Shown here: positions 47,702 through 62,509 of the stretch, piece after piece
How positions within the stretch are numbered: position 1 is the stretch's first letter
How the letters are laid out: the number at the start of each line of letters is the position of its first letter
Origin: Proteromonas lacertae
Lineage: Eukaryota > Sar > Bigyra > Opalinata > Proteromonadidae
Assembly: GCA_002245135.1 (NCBI GenBank)
Contig: NGBS01000591.1
Span: forward strand, 124,001-188,000
DNA length: 64,000 bases
Reading direction: 5' to 3'
Notes under the pieces: model-generated
The model's input: the letters and a program-made list of their open reading frames with translations, nothing else
What the model was told of the DNA's origin: nothing
The model's database searches: none
Made by a program: the position numbers and the translations under genes

Positions 47702-50700
47702 TTATGAAACTCCTACATATGCTCTGTATTGAGCTGTGATAGCTTTCTTCAACACATTTGCAAATGATGCAGCATCTGACGCTTGTTCAGCTTTTACTTT
47801 ACCATAAAATTTCATTAATCTTTGTCTTGTTCTTAATATCGAATCTTTACCAACAGCCATAAAATAAACATCTGGTTCATAACTAGCCATTTTATTTACT
47901 ACATATCTCCATTCATCATCCCACACTCTTCCTGTTTTTGGATGAGTAGTAGGATAATCATCACCTCCTCCATCGCCATGATTAGCTGCATCTCCACAAA
48001 TAATTATCATATGTTTATAATCTTTATATTGATATAATCTATCAATAGCTTGTTCTAATCCACCTACTACATCTTCACATTCATCACCACCTCCGCCTGC
48101 TCTTACACCACTTAAAAATGACTGAATATTTGAAAAATTATTTGTAATACCTGAATTATGAAAACTATTTGGACCATCACAAAAATCTTCATATCCTACA
48201 AACTGTCCAGCAATTTTTGATGAATCGTCTAAATTAGCTTCTCTTTTAATTGCATCTACACTTCTAAATATCTCTACAATTGTCTCTTTTGTTTTCTGAA
48301 TATATGAACTCATTGATCCAGTGCAATCCATTACAACAGTCAAACAGAAATTTACAGGTTTTGTCAATACTCTCTTAACATAAGAATTATCAATTTTTAT
48401 CTTACTCATATCAACTTGAATTGGTAAAGTATTTGGAATATTTCCATTGAATCTATTACATGAGAAATAACTATCAATATTCAATAACCAAACAACAGCA
48501 TTACTAATCCATCTACTTGTTCCATCACTTGTGAATTCTAAAAATAATTTCGTTGAAGCTGTATCTATCACCATTTTACCTTTATTTCCTTCTTGTTCTT
48601 TCAACATTATTGAAGCTTTACCTGTTGATTCACATGCAAACTTCTTAAATCCTATTCTTTCTACAGCAGGTTCATCCAAACAAGCCAAAGTTTTACCTTC
48701 AAATATATATTTCAAATCCAGTATCAATCTTCAAATTGTTTATATTAAATTGGAATGCATCTTGTCCAACTGTTAAGAAATGACCTGCTGTTGCATTTAC
48801 ATCTCGACTCATTGTCTTTCCACCAGCTATATTCACATCTTTACACAATTCTTTTATTCCATATACTCTCTCAAAGAATATATCTGCTTCATAAGTATAT
48901 GGATAGTTTTCTAACATCCAAAATATACCTCCTCCACATTCATAAAACTGTTTCAATACATCAATAAATGAATATAAATAACCAAATTCTGTATTAGCTG
49001 CTTCTTTAGGAAATACTCCTGTTCCATCACTACATGTTACTATTACACTTCTATATTGTTTTGTAGCTATTTCTTGAATTGCTGTATAATAATCATAAAC
49101 TACTAACACTCTAAAGCCTTTTTCTTCAAGTTTCTTTACTGGACTTTGATTTACTCCTTTTTCATCAGCTTTTCCATTCTGTAATATAGCATCAGTTATA
49201 TCTGGATCTATTATATTTCCTGTTATTGAATCTCTTATTCCACGACATAAATATAATATCACTATCAATACATTAAATCCTTTAAATGCACCATCTTTAC
49301 CTAAATCATATTCATTACTTGCCACATTCTCTTCTAAAGCATTTATATCACCATCTCTGGTTTTTAATACATTAAAGAACTTGGCTCTAAATTCATATAC
49401 AGAATATAATTCACTTATAAATTTCACCATTATTTCATCCATTATTGGAATTGGCATTGTTAAATCATTGATTGAACCATCTTCAAATGGATAATTTTGA
49501 GTATTTCCTTTCATCTTCATTATTGGATTACTCATTGAAGATATTACTTTGTCTAAATTATCAGGATTATAACTCCATAAATAATGAGGGAATAAATTCT
49601 TCATATTATCAACATATAAATTATATCCAACTCCCATTCCAATTATATTACAATCAGTTGATTTTATCACTTCTTTCAATCTTATCTTCATTTCTTTATT
49701 CATCATATTGTTATTGGTTAATACAAATACTATTGGACTATATGGTCTGGATGTACAAGTTGCTATTGAATATTGTAATGTTTCACATAAACAAGTCACT
49801 TCAATTGGATGATCTTTACATAATTCTACTATCTGATTTATTGAACTCATTATTATTGGACTCCAAGCATCGGTTGAGTTTAAACCTGTTCCTATTTTGT
49901 TTATTTGATCAGTTGCAATCCAAATATCTATGGCTGGAACATTCACTTCACATATTCCTCTTAATAATGTATAAAATGTCTTTAATGTATGAGATATATT
50001 GATTGGACTCATTGTGAATGAAGATGCATCTAACACTATTGATAAACTGTAAGATCTTATCTTATTTCCTGTTTTCTTTTTGAATAATTTCCCATCACTT
50101 ATTCCTGTTATTATGAACTTTATGAAATTCTGAAAATGAATTGATGTTCCAGATACACTAGCTATCCATGTTGTTGGTTTGTTTGGAATTGTTAAAGAAG
50201 AATTCAATGGATAAAATAACAAATTACTCTTTATATTCTCTGTCAAATATTTATGTAATACAACATTACCATTTCCATGACTTATGAAATCTAAATCTTT
50301 ATCACCAACAGCTGGTAGTTTTATTGTATTTCCATGCATATTTACTATCATCAATTAAAACTGCATATATATCTTTTTCTTTTACTTCATATAATCCTAT
50401 TCCTATTGATTTTGAATTATCATTTATATTTGGATTGGATTGGGGTTTTATATCTTTTGGTATATTATATTCTATTACTCTTTCAGAATAGAAGAAAGGA
50501 TATAATTTCACAAAATATTTCATATCTTCAAAACATCTTTCATTATCAATCATTATATTGTTATTTGATGTAAAATTAGATTCTATATATTGATTTATCT
50601 TGTTACAATTTTCTGGTGATAATATTTCATCTGGATGATCATTATTTCCATTTATTCTCATCAAAAATAATACTTTCAAATTACTTCTTATGAAATTACA

Positions 50701-53700
50701 TACATCATCATTGGATGTTAATAATTGTTCTGAAAAACAATCACTTACTATTATATACATATGATCATGGTTTGGATTATTTGTTGGTGTATCTTCAGGA
50801 TATGAAAATACATCTAATGGAGTTGAAGGCATTTTCTCTACTCCTTCTAAATCAAATATTCGACTCATTTTTATATATAAATCTTCTTTATATTCAGCTA
50901 TTGATATACATTGACCATGTGATAATGATGCTAATATTTGGGTTGATATATTCAACTCTTTACAAATCAATAATAATATACATGCTGTTAATGATCTTAA
51001 TCTGGCTTTGTATTTCTTATGAGTAAATGATGTATCAATTATTATTGTCAATGTTTGAATCAGTTGTAATGGGTTTTCTCTCTTTGAATTTAGATTTCTT
51101 ATCTCATTTGTCATGTAATAAACATATTTCAATAATGATTTTCTATATTCTTTCATCATATTAGTATCAATTTCATTGATTAGTTTAAATTCTGATGATG
51201 GAAGTCTATTCTCTTCTTCTTTCAATTTCATTATCTTTGTTGCATCTTTATCATTTCTTCTTTCATCTATTGATTTGAAATATTCATCTAATGTCATCGC
51301 TTTGAAATGTTCTAATATATCTCTTACATTCATATCTCTCAAATTATCTTTCTGTCTTTCAACATCCTCTTCATTCATCTCATTCTCATTTTCATTTTCT
51401 TCATTTGCTTCATCTTCTATTTCAGGATTCATATCACCTATAAAAGCACTTATTATCATTTTCATATCATTATCTCTTTCTCTATTACCCAATTTCACTA
51501 ATTTTCCTTTTCCATTGTTATTATCACCTTTATTAACTCTTGTTAATAATGTAATATTCTCATTCTGTTTTATTTCAGCAACTGCTTTCTTTCTATCATT
51601 TTGCGGATTGTTTATATTCTTTCTCACTTCATTTCCTAATTCTCGTTTGTCTTTCCATATTAATGGATGATTTTGAGTGTTTATGTATTGAAGATTATCA
51701 TTTACTAATTTGAATATACTATTCAAATAATCTTCTTTGTTAAATGATATATGATATAAATAGGAAATTATTTGATTTACTTTATCACTTACATCTTCAT
51801 TATTTGATAGTTTTGATAAGAATATATTCTTTAAACCATTAACATATTCTGTCAAACTATTCTTTTGTTGTATTTGATTTAATTTTTCATCTACATCAAC
51901 TATATCTTTTGGCAAACCAACAATATCATTTAATGGAGATTCTTTATCAGGATTATATAATTTCCATTTTCCTTTTTTGCCAATAAATTTAAAACCTAAT
52001 GGCTGGTTTAAATAATTAACATAATAAACAGAATAACGATCATCAACTTCCATTTTAGAGGAATAATAACCTCTATTGTGTTGTTTTGTATGTTTTCCTT
52101 TTTCATCAAACCAAGTTAATTCAAATGGGGGATCACCATATCTACATGTATAGATTAATCTGTTTAGATGACTTGAATCAATTCCACATTGATAATTTGT
52201 GAAGAAAACACCATCATATTCTTTCACTTCAAATTTCACTTTCATTTCAATTGACTTGTTTGGAATTGATATTTTTATTGGTATTTCTATTTCTCCTACT
52301 TCTGGATTATCAATCATTATTTCTAATTCACTTGATGGTGTTATTCTAACATGACATTTCTTTGATTCAACAGATATACTGATGTTAGATGGATTGATTA
52401 TTGGAATTGTTATAATTGGATTAGATCTGGATTTGACTAATGGAGGTAATTCAATATAATCATCTTCAGGAAGAATAAATTCATGATCTTTGATATTCGT
52501 AATAAATATTACATTTGCTAAATTCATTTTATCTTTCTTTGACTTTGAATTATCTCTTTTATATACATATCCTTCTGGAATAAACACTTTTGATTGTATT
52601 GGTTTTGGTTTTATAATTCTCTGTTTTTCTTTCTTAGTATTTTCTAATTCTTGAAGCTTTATTGAATATTTATTTTCAATTTCATTAATCTCCTTTTGAC
52701 AATTATTAATATCATCTATTATACGTTTAAAATCATTTCTTATTCCTTTTTGATACTTTTTGGAATATGAGATATATGAATAATAATCATTTACAGAAGC
52801 AAACGACTTTTTGATAAACATTTGATATATATCTTCTGTTAATCTACTCATTTCAACTTCATTTGCTTTTGGTGCATTTCTTGGAATTATTATTCTTTCA
52901 TATTTACCATAACCAAAAGTTTGATAAATAGGAAATATGTTTATATCTGAATCAAAATATGAATTATGTAGATTAATTCCATTATATCTATAATTATTAT
53001 CAAATAAATATAATCTATAATCTTTATTTGAGCTTCCAGATTTATTTCCACCTTTAAGTAAGAATGAATATTCTTCTATCAATTTTTTATTGAATGATGT
53101 TGCATATCTAATCTTATTTTCTTTACAGAATTTTATCATACTCAATATTAAATATCTTGATGTATAATCATCATATATTCTATCTGAGTTGAAAGGATAA
53201 TATTTATATTCAATTTCCACAGCACCATATTTCTTTGTTATTTCAACATTCACATCATAAGTTGATAATGGCAAAACAACGTATAATTCTTTTCTTTCAT
53301 TACTTAAACCAACTTTACTTTTAATCCAATCTCCCCATCCTTCTTTAATATTTATTTCATGATTTGTAAATCCCAATACTGAATCATCACCACAATGAAG
53401 TTTAAATTTAAAACTAGAATTCTTATTATATCTGAAAATAACAACTTTGAAATAAATAGAATCTGGTTCTATATTGTTTAATTTTGACTTGATAAAATCT
53501 GTTAAATTTGATTCATATGAATTAGTCTTTTCAATCATATGATTTATTGATTCATGATAATATAATGTCAAAATATAATTCTTAGCTTTCTCTATTGATT
53601 CTATTGATCCATATTTCTTTTCAAATTCTTTATTTTCTCTTTCAACAGCTTTTTTAGCATCTCTTTTTAATTTATCTTCCATTTGTTTATAATTATTTTC

Positions 53701-56700
53701 TAATTTGTTTTTATTATTCTTCAATTCATTATACTCTTTTTCTAATCTCTTTATCTTCTGATCTATTCCTTCTATTCCATTTTTATATTCATTTTGAAGA
53801 TATTCATCTGTTTTTGGAATTATATCATCTATTGATTTTAGAATAGGATTTGTTTTAAAGAAATCTTTCAATGATATTTCACTCAATATTTCTAACACAA
53901 TATCTGATAATTCATTGTGTAATAATGGACATATTAAAACTAATTTATCATGAAATGGCAGTGAAGAAAAATATATTCCTTCATAGATATAAAACAAAGG
54001 TTCACTTTTCATATTATAATTCTTTAATTGATATTCATACTTTAAATCAGATGATGATACTATTGTTCCTGGTTCACATTTACTTGTGTAATTGTATGGT
54101 TCTAATGATAATATCTTATGTAAATCCAATTCTCTTTCATTTTCTTCTTCTACATATCTAATGATTCTCAATGCTTGTAATTCTAATTTATCTTCATAAT
54201 AATCTGTATTACATTTATCAGTTATATGTGATAAATCCATTTCCATTTTACCATCATCATTTCTTTTTTTCTTTGGTATAATCCAATCATTATCTAATAA
54301 AGTATTTATTGCACTATCTAATTGTTCTTGAGTTACAGATCCATGAATATAAAATGGAGCTTCTTTAATTATGGAATAATAATAATTCAAATCTACAGTT
54401 TTAGCATAATAATTGATTCTAGCTGTCACATATATTTCTAAAGATTCTTTCATTACTTCAAAATTCTCAAAATCATGAATTAACTTATCTTTTGATATTT
54501 CTAATTCTCTCAATAATTCATAATATTGAACTATTGCTGATGCTGTATTTGACACTTCTAAAGCATATAAGAAATGACTACATTCTAAATACAATCTTGC
54601 TTCTTTATCTTGAATTTGATGATAATCGATTATTGTGTCTTTTATTTGTTTTATATCTTTTAATAAATCATAAGCATCATCATCTATTCCTTCTATATTG
54701 TTTTCTTCTTCAAAATCCATTTCAAATCCACTCTTTATTTTTGCTAATTCTCTTTTAATTTTGTTATAATTCATTTGTCTTTGTCTTTTCTTATGTTCTC
54801 TTATCATAGATATTGCTTTTAAATCTTTCATTTCAGTATAAAATGTAGAATATTCTTCAAAATATTTATCCATTCCATAGAATCTATTCAGTTTTAAACT
54901 TGTATCTTTCATTGCTTCATCAAATTCATCATATATTCTTTGAATATCATTAAATAATAAATCAGTCATTCCTGTGTTTTCTTTTGGTCTTCTTGATATA
55001 TTTGATGAATAACCTTTCAATAATCGAAGTGTTTTGTTTATTATATTCTCTATTACTTCTATTGGACCTAATTCATCTATCTTTTCAATTATATCACTAA
55101 ACACATTTTGATATTTATTCCATTGAGAATCTTTATTATTCAATAATACTTTATCCTTACCTATTATATAACATAACAACAATTCATCTGAATCTTTTTT
55201 GAATTTATAATATTCTTTCAATTTTGTTATTTCACTATCTTCTATATCAATCAAAGGACATTTGTGAATATATTTCATCTTGTCTGATGAAGATAGTTTG
55301 AAGTATTTGAATAAAATCCATCTTTGAAGAATTGGATTACATTCAATTATTGTTGTATTTTTACCAAAATTCTTATTCACTGTTGAATATATCTGATAAA
55401 GTGGATAATACAATAATGATGATGTGTAGTTAGAATTGATTATTTGGTATATTTGGGAATGTTCACTATTACTTCCTTTCCTGTTAAACATCAATATACT
55501 ATCATTCATTACTTGTTCTATCAAATCTTCAATTTTATCAACATTCTTATCTTTCAATCTTTTGATTAATATACTTATATTTGATGTATTAGTTTCTGGA
55601 GGTTTTACTAATATTGGATATTTTGATTCTCTTCTCATATGAAATTCAAATTCATAACTTTCATCATTTGGATTATTCAAATATCTCAGTATATTTCTGA
55701 AATTGATTGGAATTTCTTTTCCAAAACATTTCACTTCATTTTCTCTCTCTTTTATATAACACAATTCTTGAGCAGATTCTACTGTGTTTAATGGATTAGC
55801 ATATATCTCTATACAACGACTTAACAATGGAGCTGGAATTGTTGCTAGATTGGTTGTTGAAAAAGAGAAATAAATTCGGAAATTATCATGAATTCTATAT
55901 TCAGCTTTGGGATTATCTCTTGTATATCTTATTTCTTCATCTCCATTTTCACCATTATATTCAGTTATTTTCAATTCTGGATTTTCTTCACATAATGAGT
56001 TTAATCTTTCCAAAATATCACCACTTGCTAGATTTATATCTTCTATTACTATCCAACATCCTTTTTCTATAGCTGTTAATAATGGACCTTTCTTAAACTC
56101 TAATGAAGTTTTCTTTTCTTCTCCACATGAAACTAATTCCATTCTACCTATTAATAAAGAACTTGTACTTTCACTATTCAATGGAACAACTATCAATGTC
56201 TGATTATATAATTCTGCTAATCTTCTTAATACAAAACTTTTACCAGATGGAGATGGACCATATAATATCACTGCTCTTTTGGATATATATGATAAAGCTA
56301 TTTTATAAGCTAAGGATTTTTCTGAGGTTGTAAATTGATTAAAATCAAATCCACAAGATTCTTTTGAGAATGGAATTGACCAAGGACCTGTTAATAATGT
56401 ATTTTCTTCTTTACCTATCAGTTTTATATCCATCTTATTATTGATTGATAAAACTTTCTCAATTTCTTGAATATCATACTGATTGTATTTACATCCAAAT
56501 GTCAACCATAAAGCTGCTTTTATATCAGCTTTTATATCAAAACTTCTCCACACTTCTATTGCTTTGATTGGTTCTCTCAATGTAAATCCAATACCTATTT
56601 GTTTTCCAAGTCTTAAGGATTGTTCAAATAATTGATTGATTATTTGATTGAACTTTTCTATATCTTCAGCTCCATCTTCTGGATTTTCACTTTGCTTTAA

Positions 56701-59700
56701 TATTTGTTTGCCTATTGTCAATAATTCAGATAATTGATATGATATATCATTATGGTATAAACTAATTGTTAATAAATTACTTGATAAAGAAGATCTGTTA
56801 CTTGTCATTGAAGCAGGATTTAAAGTACAAATTATATTAACTTTCTTTGGCAATTCTATTGTTCCATAACCAGGAGCATCAAATGTTGTTTTATTCTTAT
56901 CAGTACAACATTTTATAAATGTGTAAAACTCATCCAATACATCAGATGGAGCTAAATTCAATTCATCAAATAGAAATCCTATTTCTTCATCATCTTTATG
57001 ATTTTCTAATTCTGTTGTTATTATACCTGGTTTTCTTTCTTGATTTTGATCAGATCCAATTGTTAAACTACCAAATAATTCTTGAATTGTTATATTTGGT
57101 GATAAATTAAATCTGAATATTGGAATATCCAAAGCATTATAAACATGTTGAGCTGTTACTGATTTACCAACACCTGGATCACCTTCTAATATCACTGGTA
57201 AATTCGATTGTATTCCCAATAATAATGTCAATATCATATGAACTGTGGTTGGAACTATATAAAATGATTCTTGAATATTCTTATTCAAATAATCTTGAAT
57301 CTTATCATACACATCCATAAAACTAACACTAAATATTTCTTTCAATAATCCATCAACATCCAAATTCGCTGATACTTCTTCAGAATTCTTATTATCTAAT
57401 TTGAATAGTCTTTGTAATGGTTGAGAAACAGATTTGGCTTTCTTAGATCTTAGTAATTCATATCTTGATTGATGATTTCTTGATATATAATCTAAATAAA
57501 ACATTGAATCAATTGGATTTCTAAAATACTTCTGTATTCTATTCTCTAATGTGTAAAAGTGTAATGAATATCCAATTATATCTTTACATAATGGAAATCT
57601 TCTGATTATTTCTGTTTCTGTTGGATTTGGACAATAGATTGGCAAGAATAAAGATTTATCATTAATTCTATTAAAATCACTATCACTTATTACTCCTATC
57701 ATCTTGGGTGGAATAAAACTCCTTATATCTTTTATTTGATTCATTATATCTTCATAAATTGAATAAACATATTGATTGTCAATATTCTTCTCATATTTCA
57801 TTGAACCTTTATATAATTCCAATAATCCTGTTATTCTTGGTAAAACAGATTCACTTATAAGATCAAAATGATTTAATATCAATGTTTCATCAGTTATAAA
57901 ACTTGTCATTATCAAACCAGGTTTGAAGAATAAGCAAGATTCTTCATTATATTTCATTATTTCATTCATATTATTCTTCCATTCAACAAATGTATCACTT
58001 GGATTTCCTTTATTGTAATTGTTATATGATGTTGCTATTTGATTCATTGTTGTTAATAACTCAGATGGACTGGAAATTAAAGTACTTCCTATCAAATAAG
58101 AAGAATCATAAGATCTTGATAATTCGATAAATCTTCCATTATCTTCATATAAATCATTCATTAAAGACATTTGGAATGATTCACATGTGATATATAAAAC
58201 TGGTGCTTGACAATCACTTGATGATAATAACGATAATCGAAATAGACTTTCCAAATACCAATTATCAACATTATCAGATATTTTATTTAATTCACATGTT
58301 GTTGATATGTTATACTTTGATAGAGTATAATGATTCTTTTCTTTTACGAAATTAATTTTACTTTTCAAAAATGTCTCGATTGTTGTATTTTTGATTATAT
58401 CTTTGAATATCTCATCTAATAATGATATTTTACTTTCATCACAATATAAACCAAGTAAATAAGGTAACATATCTTTATATATTGATTTTAATGGAATTAA
58501 ATAATGAAGTTGAGTCATTGAGAATAAATCATTTTCAAATATTTCTTTTGGTAAGTCAAATATCTTACTCTTTTCTTCATTTGTATATTCTTTTATTTCA
58601 AAACTTGGACAATAACAAGGTATTGATTGAGTTGGTTTTCTATCACCAGATGTTGTGAAATTGAATATTACTCTGAATGATGGATGTATTTTGAAGATTT
58701 TATTCATATATTCAAATTCATTAGTGGTTGGATCAATAAATGTTTCAAACAATTGTAATATATCACTTGATAATAAATGAGAATGTTCAATCACCAATAC
58801 TACACCTTCTTCCATTGCTGATATAACTACACCTCGATGAAATTCTCTATCCTTTGTGAAAAATCCTAACAATTGATCAATTTCAGTTTCTGGAGAGATA
58901 TATAATGCTAGAGATTTTATTGGATTATAACTTCCATTCAATAGTTGTTCTATTAAATAACTTTTACCACTTTCTTTATGTCCAAATAAAGCTATTGATC
59001 TGTGTGTGATTAATGATATTAATAATTCACTTAATAACTCTCTTCTTTCTTCAATTCCTTCAAATAATCCTTCATAACATTCTAAATATTTTGAATGTTT
59101 TTCATAATATTTTGTTAATTCATTTATATGTTTCTTTGTTTCTTCTTTGAAGAATGATTCACAGAAAGTATTTATCATCTCTTTTTTATTCTCATCACTT
59201 TCTTCAAATGCATTTTCTATTTTTTCATCTGGTAAAGTAACTAATATAAATCTATTAATCAAAGCAGGAGAAAATTTCATTAAACCATTTTTTGAAACAC
59301 TTGCAATTATTCTGAAATTTGGATGAATATCAATTTCTGGTTCTTCAATTCTTTCATCAAATCTCACTTTCTGTTTACATCCATCATTTGGTATTATTTC
59401 TAATAAAGAATTCAATCTTTCGATTGAATTAGATTTCATATTATCTAAGGATTGAAGAAAACAAGTTTCTCCATTGATTATACTTTTTACTAAAGGAGAA
59501 TCATGCCATTTTGGGGCTATTTTAATATCCATTTCCATTTTCTTCATTATTATTATTTCCTTCTAATTGAAACATTCCAACCAAATTCTCAGTTGTTGTT
59601 CCACTTGTACATCTTATAATATTGAGTTTTTCATTATCATGAATAGATTGGAGATATGATAATACATACTTTCTAGCTGTATATTCATTCTCACTACATA

Positions 59701-62144
59701 ATAAAATATGACAACCTGATTTAAATATTGCTTTTATGTATTGACAAAGATTATTCCAAATAGTTTCATTCAATGGAAATAAAGTAGATTTACTAATTTC
59801 AAGTGGTTTAGATAAATTCAGTTTATTTGTTGGTAATATATCGCCATAAACAATCTCTGTAGCTATTTTTGAAGAACATTTAGCTGATGTTATTAGAGTA
59901 TTTGCTCTAATACAATCTCTCAATGTATAAACTCTATCTGGATGATTGGCTAATGCATTTTGATGAGAATTTAAAATATCATTCACATTACTTTTTGAGA
60001 TTTTTCCAATTGATTCTAATATCTTGTTTAATTCTTCTCTTGTTATTTCTGGAAAGAATCTTGAATCAATATATCTGAATCTAGACATCATTGTTTCATC
60101 AATTTTGGTTCTTTTATATATTGAACCAGCTGGATTTTGTGTTGCTATTATTCTGAAACTAGGATTCATATCATATTTTGTATAACCACTTCCTATTGAA
60201 TCAACATATAATTCATGAGAATCTAAAACATTCATTATTGCTTGAACTACTTCAGCATTGGCTAATGACAATTCATCCAATAATATCACTTTTCCTTCAA
60301 TAAAAGCTTCAGAAAATGGACCTAATTGGAATATTGGAGTTGATTTACCATCTATTGTTTTTATTATCACATTTCCTATCAATTCATCAATTACTGATGA
60401 TGGACTGAAATTATATCGAATTAATGGAATTTGACCATTCATACACACTTGCTTCAACTGTGAATGTTTTGGCACTTGAAGTTTTACCTTCAACTAATAA
60501 TGGAGTATTCTTTTCTATTCCATCTTCGTATGATTTTCATTCTTTTTAATGCATTTTCAGTTAAAACAGCTTGAGATCTTTTATTTATAGCTGTTACATC
60601 TCTATATGGTTCACAGATTATTTTCTTTCCTGTATCTTCATCAATTACTTCCAATGATTCATCTGGAGAATGAATAATCATTATATCACTATGACAAGTA
60701 ACAGATTTATTTCTTAATGATGGAAAACGATAGGATTTTTCTTTACATTCACATATTTGATGGAAATATATCTTTTCAGGAATAATGTTATTATCACTTC
60801 TTGTTTCTAATAACGGTAATGTGAAATTTTTCTTTTTATTTTCTTGTCTATATTGAAAACCAATTTTAGAATCATTTTACTACATAATCTAATCCACAAA
60901 TTAATGTTGATAGGTAAAGATGAATATACTTTTCCATCATTATTCTTAATGTATAAATTATCTAATGAAATACAATCAATTTCTTTAGTATCATTATATT
61001 GAATCAAAATAGAACATTTCACAAATGGATGATAATGAATTACATCGTTATATTGTATAATCAGCTTTCACATTTGAAGTTTCTTCAGGAATATTATTCA
61101 TCTCGTTTTCTTCTTCATTCTCTTCATTGTTATCACCTTCACTATTTTCATCTGATTGATATGAACTATCTGAATCTGAATCTGGATTTATAGCTCTTCT
61201 TCTTCTCATTCCTTTCTTGTGTTTATTTTCAGTTGGTATATTACCATTATTATCTTCAGGTTTATTATCAACTATATGCTGTTGTTCTTCACTTATCGAA
61301 GATGGAAGAGGAGGATTTGAATTATCAAATGTTGGAGGAGGTGGGTGGAAGTGGTAGGTGGATTTACACCAAATGCTGGAGGAAATTGTTGAGGATTTAC
61401 ATCATATGGTGGTGTTGGAGGAGGAGGAGAGGTGGAAAAGGTTGATTAACACCAACATTAGGTGGTATAGTAGGATGTGGTTGTTGTGAATTTGTAGGAA
61501 CAGAGGGAGGTGGATTTGGATATTGATAATTTGATTGAGGAGGTATAACATTTGAAGGATTTTGATAAGCTGTTACAGGTTGTTGGTTATTGATATAAGG
61601 ATATTGGTTTGTATAATTAGTTTGGCCATTGTAATTGATAGGAATATAAACAGGATTCATATTCTGAGCATATTTTATAAACTTATTAACCTTTTGTTGT
61701 TGTTGAGTTGGTTGTACATATGATTGTTGAGGTTGAGTTTGTAAAGGTTGCTGTTGTTGATATTGAGGTTGAGGTTGAGTGTGAAATTGTGTTTGATATT
61801 GAGGTTGTTGTAGAGGTGGAGGGGGAGATGGAGGTTTAGGTTGTTGATATTGTTGATGTTGAGTTAATGAAGGTTGTGGTTGTGATTGATTATGTAGTTG
61901 CGGATGTGGTTGCGGATGTAGATTGTTGAGGTTGATGTAAAGGTTGATTTTGTTGATATTGTGGTTGAGGTTGAGTAGTGTATTGCTGATATTGTGGTAA
62001 AGATTGATAAGGTGGTTGATAAGGTTGATGCTGTGTAGCAGGCTGAACAGGCATTTGTAATGTAATAGCCTGAGATACAAATATTTGGTCATTATTACTA
62101 ACATATGTTGAGAGTGGATTATTATTGTTCGGAATTAGGTCCAT
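47702..62144 (-). CDS. Giant midasin-like AAA/VWA protein
   Basis: The start is MDLIPNNNNPLSTYVSNNDQ at 62144; about 250 Pro/Gln-rich residues follow (61,400-62,100), then an acidic basic-patch linker. Six AAA-type modules come next. Module 1 has LLVEGKTSSAKT (about 60,490) and KVILLDELSLANAEVVQ. Module 2 lacks a P-loop. Module 3 has ALFGHKESGKS (58,961-58,984). Module 4 is degenerate. Module 5 has ILEGDPGVGKS (57,160-57,183), FLFDELNLAPSDVL and CTLNPASMTSN. Module 6 has ILYGPSPSGKS (about 56,240-56,260) and WIVIEDINLASGDIL. A long coiled-coil region, a short Glu/Asp/Asn-rich linker near 51,400, a degenerate MIDAS (IIIDTSFTHKKYKARLRSLT), a second VWA-like region, an amidotransferase-like patch (YECGGGIFWMLENYPYTYEA) and a C-terminal VWA with VVMDCTGSMSSYIQ (about 48,320) follow. 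No introns are seen. Frame breaks lie near 48,722, 50,320, 59,535, 60,500, 60,830, 61,060, 61,390 and 61,905. Confidence 0.75.
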
Positions 62145-62509
62145 GAGAATAAGTTGATAAAATCAACTGTTGTGGATTTTACATGAAAACGTCCCTAAGT
62201 TATTATAAAAAAATCAATATACTGCTAAATCTTCAAAGAAACTACTACATGTACACGATAAATTGACAGGAAATTGGTATGGCTGTTGACCTGCACAGCA
62301 CAAATAAACAACAGATTGCATATATTTAGTCTTTTTACTAAAATCTATGTAAATAGTAATTTCCTATTCAAAAAAGCGGGAATGTAATTATTACATAAAT
62401 TAAATACACATCTCTTTTTACATATCATTTATACAAGCAAAACAAACAATATAATATTTTTATAACACCAATGAAATTAAAATGTTTTAAATTCAAAACA
62501 TAAAACGAA
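62145..62509. other. Intergenic region upstream of the giant gene
   Basis: This 365-base AT-rich gap lies between the giant gene start and the ThiM stop. It holds a perfect inverted repeat (AGTTGAT, AAA spacer, ATCAACT at 62152-62168), 8 nt before the giant gene ATG, and a GCGGGAA stretch near 62377. No coding signal is seen. Confidence 0.4.
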
